Source of the DNA: a virus
Length of the DNA stretch: 37,655 nt
Direction: 5' to 3' (one strand)
IMG/VR virus record: IMGVR_UViG_3300020462_000021
Coordinates: 1-37,655 of that record
Numbering within the stretch: the stretch's first letter is position 1; each line of letters opens with the position of its first letter. The position numbers were made by a program, and so were the translations under genes. The notes beneath the pieces are model-generated. The model worked only from the letters and a program-made list of their open reading frames with translations. It searched no databases and was not told the DNA's origin. Below, piece by piece: positions 1 to 9,100 of this stretch.

Positions 1-100
1 GCACTATGCGTACACTGCAAAGGGTATGGCTAAGGCTAAAGCGGCAGCAAAGAAGAGTGGTAAGAAGGTGAGTTACGGGAAGAGCAGGAGGAAAGCCTAA
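1..100 (+). CDS. Small basic protein, 5'-truncated by the window edge
   Basis: The reading frame begins at base 2 and ends with TAA at 98-100. It corresponds to the complete 39-residue protein at 37126-37245, from its eighth codon onwards. The visible part is rich in Lys and Ala and ends GKSRRKA, while the other copy ends GKRKRRT. The stop overlaps the next ATG (TAATG), and its last codons contain an AGGAGG motif that serves as the next gene's ribosome-binding site. I do not recognise the family. A role in DNA binding or as a virion core peptide is only a guess from charge and from its place beside the terminase. Confidence 0.7.
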   Translation, partial: HYAYTAKGMAKAKAAAKKSGKKVSYGKSRRKA

Positions 101-288
101 TGGCTAATTGGATTAAGAAGGCTACGTCTAAGAACAAGGGTGCGTTTGGTAGACAGGCTAAGCGAGCTGGTATGAGTACAGGTGCATTCGCTAGGAAAGT
201 TAAAAAGAGTCCCAAGAAGTATTCTGCGACTACAGTAAAACGAGCTAATTTAGCGTCTACTCTCGGCAAGTTACGGAAACGCGCATGA
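100..288 (+). CDS. Small basic protein (62 aa)
   Basis: The protein starts MANWIKKATSKNKGAFGRQA and is strongly basic and glycine/alanine rich, with no membrane segment. The start is supported by AGGAGG about nine bases upstream and by a TAATG overlap with the preceding gene. Its stop overlaps the next start (ATGA at 285-288). A partial second copy with one base change lies at 37535-37655, from assembly overlap or duplication. The function is unknown. Small Lys/Arg-rich proteins of this kind are common beside phage packaging genes and could bind DNA, but nothing here proves that. Confidence 0.75.
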   Translation: MANWIKKATSKNKGAFGRQAKRAGMSTGAFARKVKKSPKKYSATTVKRANLASTLGKLRKRA

Positions 289-731
289 CAACTGAGGAAG
301 TTATTGCGTCATTGGACCCTACTCGTGATTACGGGGACCGTTCATATGAGCAGGTTGTGACTGAGGTTGAGTCAGGGGCGTTGATGGTCATCCCCAGCGC
401 TAAGGGCGGGCAGCCTATTATTCGTCAAAAGGTAGGTGGCTTTGTCATTAAGGGGAGCGGTCGGACTAACGACAGCAACATAGAGCGGGGCACAGCAGAG
501 ACCAAGCGTTTATTTATGGCTAGGGCTGCTGATGATTTTGATTCTGTTTACGAGTCTGTGGTGACGTCTGCTAACAAAGGTGATGTCCGCGCTCAGAAAT
601 TGTTTATGGAACTCTACGTCGGTAGGCCCACCGAAGCTGTCGATGGGATGGACAAGGATATAGCTAAGATTATTGCCGAACATTACCTAAGATCACAAGG
701 GACACGTACCATTGACATCCTTGACGTATGA
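285..731 (+). CDS. Candidate terminase small subunit (148 aa)
   Basis: This gene lies immediately upstream of, and overlaps, the large terminase gene, the usual place for the small subunit that recognises phage DNA for packaging. Around residues 95-115 it has a segment reading KGDVRAQKLFMELYVGRPTE. That resembles the GD-x-RA-x-KLL...GRP region of small-terminase-like proteins. The N-terminal part (SAKGGQPIIRQ...GFVIKGSGRTN) is glycine rich and not diagnostic. I see no clear N-terminal helix-turn-helix, so the assignment rests mainly on synteny and this one motif. It is translationally coupled to the 62-residue gene upstream (ATGA overlap). Confidence 0.55.
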   Translation: MTTEEVIASLDPTRDYGDRSYEQVVTEVESGALMVIPSAKGGQPIIRQKVGGFVIKGSGRTNDSNIERGTAETKRLFMARAADDFDSVYESVVTSANKGDVRAQKLFMELYVGRPTEAVDGMDKDIAKIIAEHYLRSQGTRTIDILDV

Positions 732-2022
732 GCCACCTAATGTGTGGACAGAGATAAATGATGGGGACGCATACGACCCGTGGCCGTGGCAGGACTTACA
801 TGTTCACAGCCGCAGTGAGACTAAACGTTTAATCCTTGCTTGCGGACGTAGGGCTGGTAAGACTACTGCGATTAAAGCAGAGATTGTGCGCGAAGCCCTA
901 AAGCCCCAACAAAGACAGTTTGGGGTACTTCATTCGCCCTATATCTACGTTATAGCCCCTAACTATGAGCTTACGATGAAGGTGTGGGAGCCCGTATGGA
1001 ACCTCTTTGTCGGAAGAGGGGCTCCATTAAGACACTTGTATAAGTCTCACGACAAGACCAGAAAGCTCATAGAGCTCGTGACTGGCGGAAGAATGCAAGC
1101 CAAATCAGCTGATGACCCGACTGGTTTGCAAGGCGACCGCGTAACAGCAGCCTTTGTAGATGAAGCACAAGACCTTAATCCTGAAGCATGGGCCAGCTTT
1201 ATGCCAGCGCTTGCTGATACCGACGGAAGGCTAATTGCTATTGGTATAGCTAAAGGAAAAGGAAATTTTCGCACGTATTTTCAAATTGGACAAGAAGACG
1301 ACCCCCGTTATTACTCCGCTTCAGTCACGTCACTAGCACACCCAAACATCGAGGAAGACGATTTAGAAGAATTTAAGCGAGACCTAACAGAAGCTCAGTT
1401 CAGACAACAGTACCTCGCTGAATGGGTTGAAGACGACGGTCAGGTGTTTAGAAACATTGACGATTGTTTTGATGGCGAGTGGCTTGAACCAAAAGAGTCT
1501 CAATACCTAATGGGCCTCGACATAGGAAAAATAGAAGACTACACAGTAGCGTATGTCATAGACATTAATACGATGAGCATCGTAGCAAGGGATAGATTTA
1601 ATGGATTGGATTACACACTCCTCGGTCCGCGCATTGCAGGGCTATACAAAAAGTACAAATGCCAAACGATTCATCTTGATGGCTCTGGTGTGGGGGAGCC
1701 TGTGGCTGACATCCTACGCAGCGAGGGTTGTTCTATTACATCGTTTAAATTCACTAACCAATCGAAAGCTACACTTGTATCCACCCTCGCCGCCGAAATC
1801 GAGCATGGGAGAGTTCATTTCCCCAAAGATGACGAAATACTTAAAAAGGAGTTAGAATTATTTGAAGGCACTGTGTTATCTGGCGGAGCTGTTCGGTACG
1901 GGCATCCTGTTGGTTATCATGATGACTCGGTGATGGCTGCGGGCTTAGCGGTCATGAAAGCGAAAAAGAGAAAGAACACCACGTCAATGGCGCGTCGTTC
2001 TGACTATCTGACGTTTGGATAA
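712..2022 (+). CDS. terL: Terminase large subunit (ATPase plus nuclease)
   Basis: This is the packaging motor, which translocates DNA into the prohead through the portal and cuts it. The Walker A motif GRRAGKT lies near residues 44-50 and the Walker B segment AAFVDEA near 146-152. The C-terminal RNase H-fold nuclease shows acidic residues in MGLDIGK (about 267), HLDGSGVG (about 321) and YHDDSVMA (about 402). Length (436 aa) is normal. No ATG is available at the head of the frame. TTG at 712 is preceded by AAGGGA at 697-702 with nine bases between, so a TTG start overlapping the previous gene by 20 bases is most likely. TTG at 721 or a GTG a little further on are alternatives. Confidence 0.95.
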   Translation: MTSLTYEPPNVWTEINDGDAYDPWPWQDLHVHSRSETKRLILACGRRAGKTTAIKAEIVREALKPQQRQFGVLHSPYIYVIAPNYELTMKVWEPVWNLFVGRGAPLRHLYKSHDKTRKLIELVTGGRMQAKSADDPTGLQGDRVTAAFVDEAQDLNPEAWASFMPALADTDGRLIAIGIAKGKGNFRTYFQIGQEDDPRYYSASVTSLAHPNIEEDDLEEFKRDLTEAQFRQQYLAEWVEDDGQVFRNIDDCFDGEWLEPKESQYLMGLDIGKIEDYTVAYVIDINTMSIVARDRFNGLDYTLLGPRIAGLYKKYKCQTIHLDGSGVGEPVADILRSEGCSITSFKFTNQSKATLVSTLAAEIEHGRVHFPKDDEILKKELELFEGTVLSGGAVRYGHPVGYHDDSVMAAGLAVMKAKKRKNTTSMARRSDYLTFG

Positions 2023-2025
2023 TGT

Positions 2026-3900
2026 ATGACCACTGAAGAATTTTACGCAGTGTTTGATGATGACTACAGCCGTTACAGGCGGCTTCGTGATAACGTCTAC
2101 CAAAATTATTTTTCAAACATCAAAGATGACACCGACTACTACAACGGGAATTACCCCAACATTGGGGAAATCATTCCGCGTGAGTATCGTGAGTCTGGCA
2201 TGTCAGCGACTATTCCGCCCACTGCTCGGAACGCTGTAGATAACGCATCAGACCACATACTCACCACCCCTCACATTTACGTCCCAGTGAAACAAACTGA
2301 CAACGACCAACAAGCGCAGCAGGGATTAGCTGAGCGCAAGCGCCAGTTCTTAGCTGCGTTTTGGGAACGAGTGGAGCTGGATTACGCAAGCCCTTTGGCT
2401 ATAGGGCGCAAGAAATTAGTTAAAGACGGTCGGATTGTCGTAAAAAAAGAACTCCGCTGGGAATTAATTCCTGACCCTCCAGCAATGGACTCGACTCGTG
2501 GCGAAAAACAAAAGTACCGCAACAGGCTGCGTAAATTAGCACAGTCTCAATTTTTGTGGAAAGTAAGCGTAGCCCCGAATGAAACTATCGTAGAAGACCC
2601 AGACACTCCTAACGACCCGTTGTATGTCTATGAGTTCTACGAAATTTACCCCGATGAAGCTCGTCGAAGGTTTCCTGAATACGTCGATGTATTTGACGGC
2701 GGTGATTCAGAGAAGCTGGAATTTGTGGAACTCTATACAAAGCCGTTTAAGGAAGACTCTGGCTCCCACAAAATGTGGGTCTCAGGTCAGCTAGTCCATG
2801 ACGAAATGAACCCCTATTGCTGGGAAACAGAGGCGTCCACAGAAGACAAAAAAGATTATGACGGTTATGTGCCGTACATCATTAGAGACTCAGGTTGGGG
2901 TGAGGTAGACAAGAACAACGACCCTGCTGACAGGTATGTAGGTATCCTGCGGTACATCCACCCTGTACTACAGGCGGAAGCGCGTCAGCTTACCGCAGCC
3001 GACATTCAATTACGCTACTCAACGTTCGCTCCAATCATCACCAGAAACATTATGGATGATGACACGCCTATTGAATTAGGTGCTGGTAAGCGGATTAACC
3101 TTGTGGATGACCAAGAGATTGAGTTCCGCAAGCTACCAGAAGTGAACCTGTCCGTCTTCCAGATGATGGACCGCGTACATAATTACACCTCCGAGCTGTC
3201 AAAGCTAGGTACGTTAGGGGGCCAGCCTCAGCGCGGGGTGGAGTCTGCTACTGAGGCAGACATGAATATGCGTAACGCAGCTGTTAAGTTGGGCGGGTGT
3301 GTAGCGTCATTACGAGCCTGTATCGCTATCGCGTCACGGCAAGTGTTCCAAGACATCGAGCACATTCTTGACACACCAGTCACGTTAGCGGGGAGCACTC
3401 GACGTTCTGCTAGCGAAATAACTATCAAGCCAGCAGAAATAGACGAGTTTTACGCAGTAGATGTAGAGCTTCACACGTCAGACAGAGCTGCAATTGAGAT
3501 GCGAGACATGATGGTCTGGTCTCAGTTATACCAAACATACGGTGGAATGCTAAGTGCAGAGACCGCTATGGAGAATTCGGGTATCGAAAACCCACAAGAA
3601 GAGCTCCTCAAGGCGTCTGTGAACACCCTCTTTATGTCACCAGAAGCACAGCAAGTGCGTACTATGATGATGTTGAAGGGTTTGCAGGGTCAAGCTGCTG
3701 AAGTGTTACGAGCGTTCCAATCTAACATGTTGCAGAATTCACAGCCAGTACAACCCCCTCAAGGGATGATGCCCCCACCAGCAGGTATGCAGGAAACGGT
3801 GACAGACCAGTTTAGTGTGGGTGAAGAAGTTACTCCGTCAGGAATAGAAGAAAATGTACAAATGGACCGACAGGTCAACGTAGCGAATGAGATGTTCTAA
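2026..3900 (+). CDS. Portal protein (624 aa)
   Basis: It lies three bases behind the large terminase, the normal position for the dodecameric portal that forms the DNA entry vertex and head-tail joint. The N-terminal half holds a mixed alpha/beta region with Tyr/Trp-rich segments. The middle (around residues 385-440) is helical with Q/A/E-rich stretches such as RGVESATEADMNMRN, and the C-terminus is Met/Gln/Pro rich. The size fits podovirus-type portals. I assign it by position, length and overall character rather than by a catalytic motif. Its stop overlaps the start of the next gene (TAATG). Confidence 0.8.
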   Translation: MTTEEFYAVFDDDYSRYRRLRDNVYQNYFSNIKDDTDYYNGNYPNIGEIIPREYRESGMSATIPPTARNAVDNASDHILTTPHIYVPVKQTDNDQQAQQGLAERKRQFLAAFWERVELDYASPLAIGRKKLVKDGRIVVKKELRWELIPDPPAMDSTRGEKQKYRNRLRKLAQSQFLWKVSVAPNETIVEDPDTPNDPLYVYEFYEIYPDEARRRFPEYVDVFDGGDSEKLEFVELYTKPFKEDSGSHKMWVSGQLVHDEMNPYCWETEASTEDKKDYDGYVPYIIRDSGWGEVDKNNDPADRYVGILRYIHPVLQAEARQLTAADIQLRYSTFAPIITRNIMDDDTPIELGAGKRINLVDDQEIEFRKLPEVNLSVFQMMDRVHNYTSELSKLGTLGGQPQRGVESATEADMNMRNAAVKLGGCVASLRACIAIASRQVFQDIEHILDTPVTLAGSTRRSASEITIKPAEIDEFYAVDVELHTSDRAAIEMRDMMVWSQLYQTYGGMLSAETAMENSGIENPQEELLKASVNTLFMSPEAQQVRTMMMLKGLQGQAAEVLRAFQSNMLQNSQPVQPPQGMMPPPAGMQETVTDQFSVGEEVTPSGIEENVQMDRQVNVANEMF

Positions 3901-4178
3901 TGGCTGGTGAACTAGCAGCATTAATGAGTGACGCCGCAAGGCAGGTAACGGTGTTGAACGCTATGGCGTTGGACTACATTGCTGATGCCTTTTCCACCCC
4001 TGAAGAAGCTAAGGTGTTTAGCGCTACATTCGATGAGATGCAAAAAACATTTGCGGCTCACGGTCATGGCGCAGACTTGTACAACTGTACAGAGCCCTTT
4101 TGCATGGAAGCGAAGATGGCAATTATTGAGGCAGTCCAGCTGCTTCAACAGGCCGCCGCTCAGGAAGGAGCTCAATAA
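3900..4178 (+). CDS. Hypothetical protein (92 aa)
   Basis: A small, mostly helical protein (AALMSDAARQVTVLNAMALD...) with a Cys pair in YNCTEPFCMEAK near residues 61-69. It is coupled to the portal gene (TAATG) and to the following 660-residue gene (TAATG), so it is almost certainly translated with the virion operon. I do not recognise it. A portal-associated or core protein is possible from context only. Confidence 0.75.
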   Translation: MAGELAALMSDAARQVTVLNAMALDYIADAFSTPEEAKVFSATFDEMQKTFAAHGHGADLYNCTEPFCMEAKMAIIEAVQLLQQAAAQEGAQ

Positions 4179-6160
4179 TGACCCCTGAAGAAAGAATGGC
4201 ACTCCTAGCCGCAATAGCGGGTGGCATAGATGGACTTACTAAGGAGCAATACCTAGAGTATAAAGACGCAGTAGCTACGGTGTTCGCCAACGATGCTGCT
4301 AGTGCTCAGGGCTTCTCAGCCGGCGGTGATATGTGGCAATCTGCCTACGACGCAATTATGTCAGAGTACGCAAAAGTCGAAGCCCGTTATCCGTTTGAAG
4401 GTCTTGGGTACATGGTGACGGGAATTCTTAACGCAACAGATAAAAATGGCGCACCGCTGCTAGACCCTAATGGCACTCCCAGAAAAGTGTACACAATAAA
4501 AAGTCAGCTATTAGGTCAAACATTAGAAGTAACCGAAATTTTAGATTCGCGAGGCAATCCTACTGGAACGTTTAGTGAGTACATTGTTCCCGCCGCACCC
4601 AAAGGCGAAGATTTAAGAGACCGATACATAATTAAAAATCATCCTGATGGAACTATGCAGCGTATTGATAAGACCACTGCTACGTCAGAAGTATCTGTAG
4701 ACGGCGGAAAGACGTGGACTACTGGGTCATTTACTGAGGCTCAGGAAGTAGATGCCGTAGAGATATCTACGGAAATAATTACCAATGCCTCTGATGGCCA
4801 GCAGTACATTATCAACTCAGCTACAGGCGAAAAAATTAGTGGAGCGTTAGGGGTTGACCCCGATTGGCAATACAAAGAAGGGATGTTAGACGTTTCAGAA
4901 GGCAATCTAGGAGTGTCGCAAGGCAACCTAGAGGTTGCACAAGGACAGCTAGCTGAGAACCAAAGGCAGTTTAACTTAGAGTTTGACGAAGACCGCAGTC
5001 AGTGGACGAGGGAATTTGGGGAAGAGCAGCGTCAATTCGATACAGGAGAAAATCGTTTAGAAAGAACGCTAGCAGCTAATAACTACTTTAATAGTCTGAA
5101 TGAGTTAGGTAGAAACTACAGAACGCTTATACAAACAGCTCCTCAGATGGCTAATGCTGCCACTAATCAGGGTGAATTAATACGGAATATTCTGAGTCAA
5201 GGTGGTGATGTACTAGCCAGAACGTTCTTTACCCGAGGTGGTCAGTCTCCGTTACCAGAAATCACTCAAGCAGACTTGCTAAACAACCTGTCTAAAGAGA
5301 TGACAAACATACAACAGTACGAATCTAATGCTATCAAAGCAGAAAATGACCGACGTACCCGCGCTGACTCCCGTCGTGCAGATGAAGAGTTCCGTCAAGC
5401 AGAGGAACAGCGACGTGCTGATGCTCGCGCTCAGTACGGTCGTTTTGTTAATGAAATGCGGCCAACGGTTAACGAGTCAAGCTCGTTTGATGCGGAAGGG
5501 TACAAAAGCCAGCAAGAGAGAATAGCGGACGCTCAAGCTAATCTTGATAATGCAACTAATTTTGACTACTCCTCGATTGTAGTAGGGACCAATCCAGATG
5601 GTTCAGATAGATTAGTAGACCCTAATCTTGTAGCGGGTATTAGAGCTCAAAGTATCAAAACTGCTCAAGATGCTTTGGATGCGATCCCTGCTGCTACCGA
5701 AGCGGACTACACAACATTTAGTAGGACCGAGACGATGCCAGACAAGCCGTCGTTTGCGGATTGGATGGCTACTTCTGAGTTCGCTACTCCTCTAGACCGA
5801 GCTACGTTCAAGACCAGCTTTGCTCCATCCCAGCAGCTTACCGTTCCTGAAGTACCAGTGCCGAGGCTGACTAGCCAAGCTGAACTTATAGCTTCAGATA
5901 TAGCCACGCGACCACCAGCAGTAGACGCCATGTTTGCTGGTACGATGCCAAACGCTCTGCAATTTGGAGACTTGCCGCTTCCTACACTTCAACAGCTAAA
6001 TACACTGACTCCTACGGAACGTCAGATGTTTAACACGAGCTTGCTGACGCAATTTAACACACCGCTAGAAGACGTAGCTCTGCAATCGCAGCGACAGTTT
6101 GGTGCTCCGAGCATGGACAGGAATAGGGACTTGGCTAAATTTAGAGGGTACGCTCGATAA
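4178..6160 (+). CDS. Coiled-coil virion-type protein (660 aa)
   Basis: The N-terminal ~190 residues contain short beta-like stretches (KNGAPLLDPNGTPRK, NHPDGTMQRIDKT). Around residues 238-300 there is a repetitive, heptad-like region of Gln/Glu/Asp (EGNLGVSQGNLEVAQGQL, then alternating QFN/QWT/QFD units). A second highly charged helix sits near 390-430 (RRTRADSRRADEEFRQAEEQ). The rest is Gln/Thr/Pro rich. Its place between the portal and a giant protein, before the capsid genes, suggests an internal virion or ejected core protein. No enzymatic motif is visible. It is coupled to both neighbours by TAATG. Confidence 0.65.
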   Translation: MTPEERMALLAAIAGGIDGLTKEQYLEYKDAVATVFANDAASAQGFSAGGDMWQSAYDAIMSEYAKVEARYPFEGLGYMVTGILNATDKNGAPLLDPNGTPRKVYTIKSQLLGQTLEVTEILDSRGNPTGTFSEYIVPAAPKGEDLRDRYIIKNHPDGTMQRIDKTTATSEVSVDGGKTWTTGSFTEAQEVDAVEISTEIITNASDGQQYIINSATGEKISGALGVDPDWQYKEGMLDVSEGNLGVSQGNLEVAQGQLAENQRQFNLEFDEDRSQWTREFGEEQRQFDTGENRLERTLAANNYFNSLNELGRNYRTLIQTAPQMANAATNQGELIRNILSQGGDVLARTFFTRGGQSPLPEITQADLLNNLSKEMTNIQQYESNAIKAENDRRTRADSRRADEEFRQAEEQRRADARAQYGRFVNEMRPTVNESSSFDAEGYKSQQERIADAQANLDNATNFDYSSIVVGTNPDGSDRLVDPNLVAGIRAQSIKTAQDALDAIPAATEADYTTFSRTETMPDKPSFADWMATSEFATPLDRATFKTSFAPSQQLTVPEVPVPRLTSQAELIASDIATRPPAVDAMFAGTMPNALQFGDLPLPTLQQLNTLTPTERQMFNTSLLTQFNTPLEDVALQSQRQFGAPSMDRNRDLAKFRGYAR

Positions 6161-9100
6161 TGGCTAGCAAATACGACATCCGCAGAACAAGTAATGCTCA
6201 AGGTATTCCTGCAATGCAAAAGGCTAATACCCGTGGCTTCGACCCCAAACAGTTCGAGCCTCCTACTGGTGAAGAAGATCGTGACAAAGAAGAGCGCGAA
6301 GAAGAAGGTGGTGTTATCAACGCCATTAAAGCGGCGTTTGGTGGATTAATAGATCTTACTCAAGCGTCTCGGATCGGATCGCAAGGATATTCTCCTGAAG
6401 ACATATCACAATTAACAGAAGAAGAAAAAATGGCAGCACTGAAGGGAAGTGAAGAAGACCAGCTTGCCGAAGGTAAGATGCTGCTTAAATCAATGAACCC
6501 TGTTGGTTCTGGCGCATTTGGCGCTATAAGTGGTGAATTTGAAAAAGAAGGCTATGACCCATTTACTATCCCTGATATCGGAGGCAGTACCGATGGAGAG
6601 ATGAGAATTATTGGGACGAATTTGCCTATGCCTATTCAGAAGTACGGAGAAAAGAATTTACTTAAAGGAATAAATTTTGTAGCCGAAGAGGGGGCTAAGG
6701 AGTTTACAAACTTATCAAACTACGCCATTCCATTAGCAGGTCGGAGTTTTAAGACTGCTATGGCAGGATGGTCAGCTGCAACAAACAAATGGAGCATCCC
6801 TTATCTGTCTTCGGCAGGAAGAAAAATAGTAAAGCCTACTCTTAAAGTCGCGGGTGAGCTTGTAGACCCCATGCTAACTTCCGAGAGTGCTACTTACTAT
6901 CAGAAGCTCGCCAAAGAAATGGCCATGATTAACATGATGATAGCTGGAGGCACAGCTGCTGGTGAGCAGGTGGACAAAAGAACTGACAATGTAATTTTGA
7001 CTACAGCCGCTACGTTAGGTGGAGCTATAGCTACGGGGAAACTTACCAGTAAGCAGGTAGATGAACTAATTTTTGCCTTTGACCCTAATCGTCGCAAGTT
7101 ACTAAAAGAAGCAATCGGGAAAATTGTGCAAACGCGCCGCATTGACGAAGGCATTAGGCAAATGGAACAAACTGATGGAGTTCCCGTAAATGTGCCTTTA
7201 GGCCCAACTGTTCGCCCCAACTTGCCCTCCACTCCCAAAATTACCGATCCAGACTTTGATCCAGACATACCAACTTACAGGACAACAATAGAAGCACCCA
7301 TTAAACTAGACGAAAGCGCAGTAAGGAGAGACGTACTAAATGACATCAGAGAAGCCGAGGCAGTTAACGGAAAAGGACAAATCGGACCTACGGGCGTTGT
7401 ACAAGAAGGCGGTTATGACAGGCTGGTTAATCCAAGAGGATTGGGAAAAACCTTTAGGGAAAGCATCGAAGCCGTCAAATCCGAGCATCCAAAAGGATGG
7501 GCAGTCGATGTAAAGGAAGACGAGTTTTACTCTAATCCTGACAATCTTGTATTTTTTGATGAGACCCAGACAGCTGGCGCAGTAGTTACCCCTGACGGGG
7601 AGCTTGTATCTGTGCATAAACGTTACGGAAGTGACGCAGATGTTAACGAAATTCTCAGACAGGCTACAGATAATGCTGTCACTTTAGATGCGTTTGACGT
7701 AGGTGGCTTTCTTCCAAGTAAGTACGCTGAGTTTGGTTTTAAGCCTGTAGCAAGAATTAAATTTGACACAGAGTACGCTCCGGAAGGCTGGCGCCCTGAA
7801 GACGGCACTCCTGACGTCGTATTCATGGTTAAAGACACCAACAATGTATTAGACGATGTGGCCCGAGTCCCTGTAGACTACGCGCCTGACGGCTCTATTA
7901 GGTTTGGGTATGAACAAGCCAGAGAGTCTGTTCCTATAGTAAGCACTTACGACGAGGCGTTAGCAATACAAAGCGTTGCAAAGGCGAGAGTACTATCAGA
8001 AACTCCGCTACCACAACGTCCAGACGTAACTCAATTTGACCCAAAGCAGTCACCGCTTCCAGTAAGAGATGTAAGCGTTAAAGAATTTAGTGACGTAACA
8101 AAACCCCAAGCATTGCTGGCTTACGACGACGAGTTTAATTTGCCCCGCTTACGGGAAAGTTTTGATGATTTATATAGAAGAGCTCATATTTTAGATAACA
8201 TGAATAAAGCGGACTGGACGCCAGAAGCCGCAGAAAATCAAATAGCGCTTTTTAGTAGGGGGAAGTATAGAACCTCAGATGGTCAAGTAAGAGATTGGAC
8301 CGACGTACCCGCGCTGCCAGTGGGAAACCAAAATAATTGGCTGTTGCAAAATGAATATCAGGCTCTTATAGAGCAAATGAATTCCCAACTATCAGTAGAT
8401 TTTGGCAAATTGAATGCCATTTCTGTCATAAAAAGCATACCGTTCGGTTCGGGAATGCTAGGTAGACCCCGCATGAGAAGTATTAATAGTTTTCTTACAG
8501 ATGGTCGGTGGAACGAGGAAGCTATTTATAGGGAAAAAACAAACCCTAATGGCTTTATTGATTTTGATTGGGAAACAGGAAACTACATTTGGAAAGGCGA
8601 ATCAGGTAAAGCGGTACTCGATGTCTTCAGGCAGTACGGAGATGTTGTGGCTCGCCAAGAAGCATTAGAAGCAGCAAGTGGCCTTGACTTACGGGATATT
8701 GACCCAATAATGGCTAAGTCGTTAGAGGATGGGCAGCAACCAGAAGAAGTTATTAATGAGCTGCGAGCTGCGTGGGATCGCGGGGAACTGCCGTTTTTTG
8801 GAGACACTATTGAAGCTAGTGGTGTGTACGGAGGAATGTTCCCGAGGCAAATGACTCAATTTATGGAGAGCCTTGCGACAGGAAGTACTGGTAGGCGCAT
8901 ACAAGTTACCGATGATTCGTTAGGGACATACCGCAATACGATGGCTGAAGTTGCTAATTCTAAACGCGCAGAGGACGGAGGCGACAGTTGGCATTACTTA
9001 GGAGATCCCGCAAAATTGGTGAGCATACGGTTGCAAGCGGGTATGGACGCTCTTGCTAACGACTGGATGCGGAGAAATATAAGTACTCCCCGCGCAGGAT

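Noticed and set aside
1-220. True terminal duplication of a linear genome
   Set aside because: Two nearly identical copies at the extreme ends, cut in mid-gene, are better explained by overlap of a circular or permuted assembly, although a diverged real repeat cannot be fully excluded without reads.
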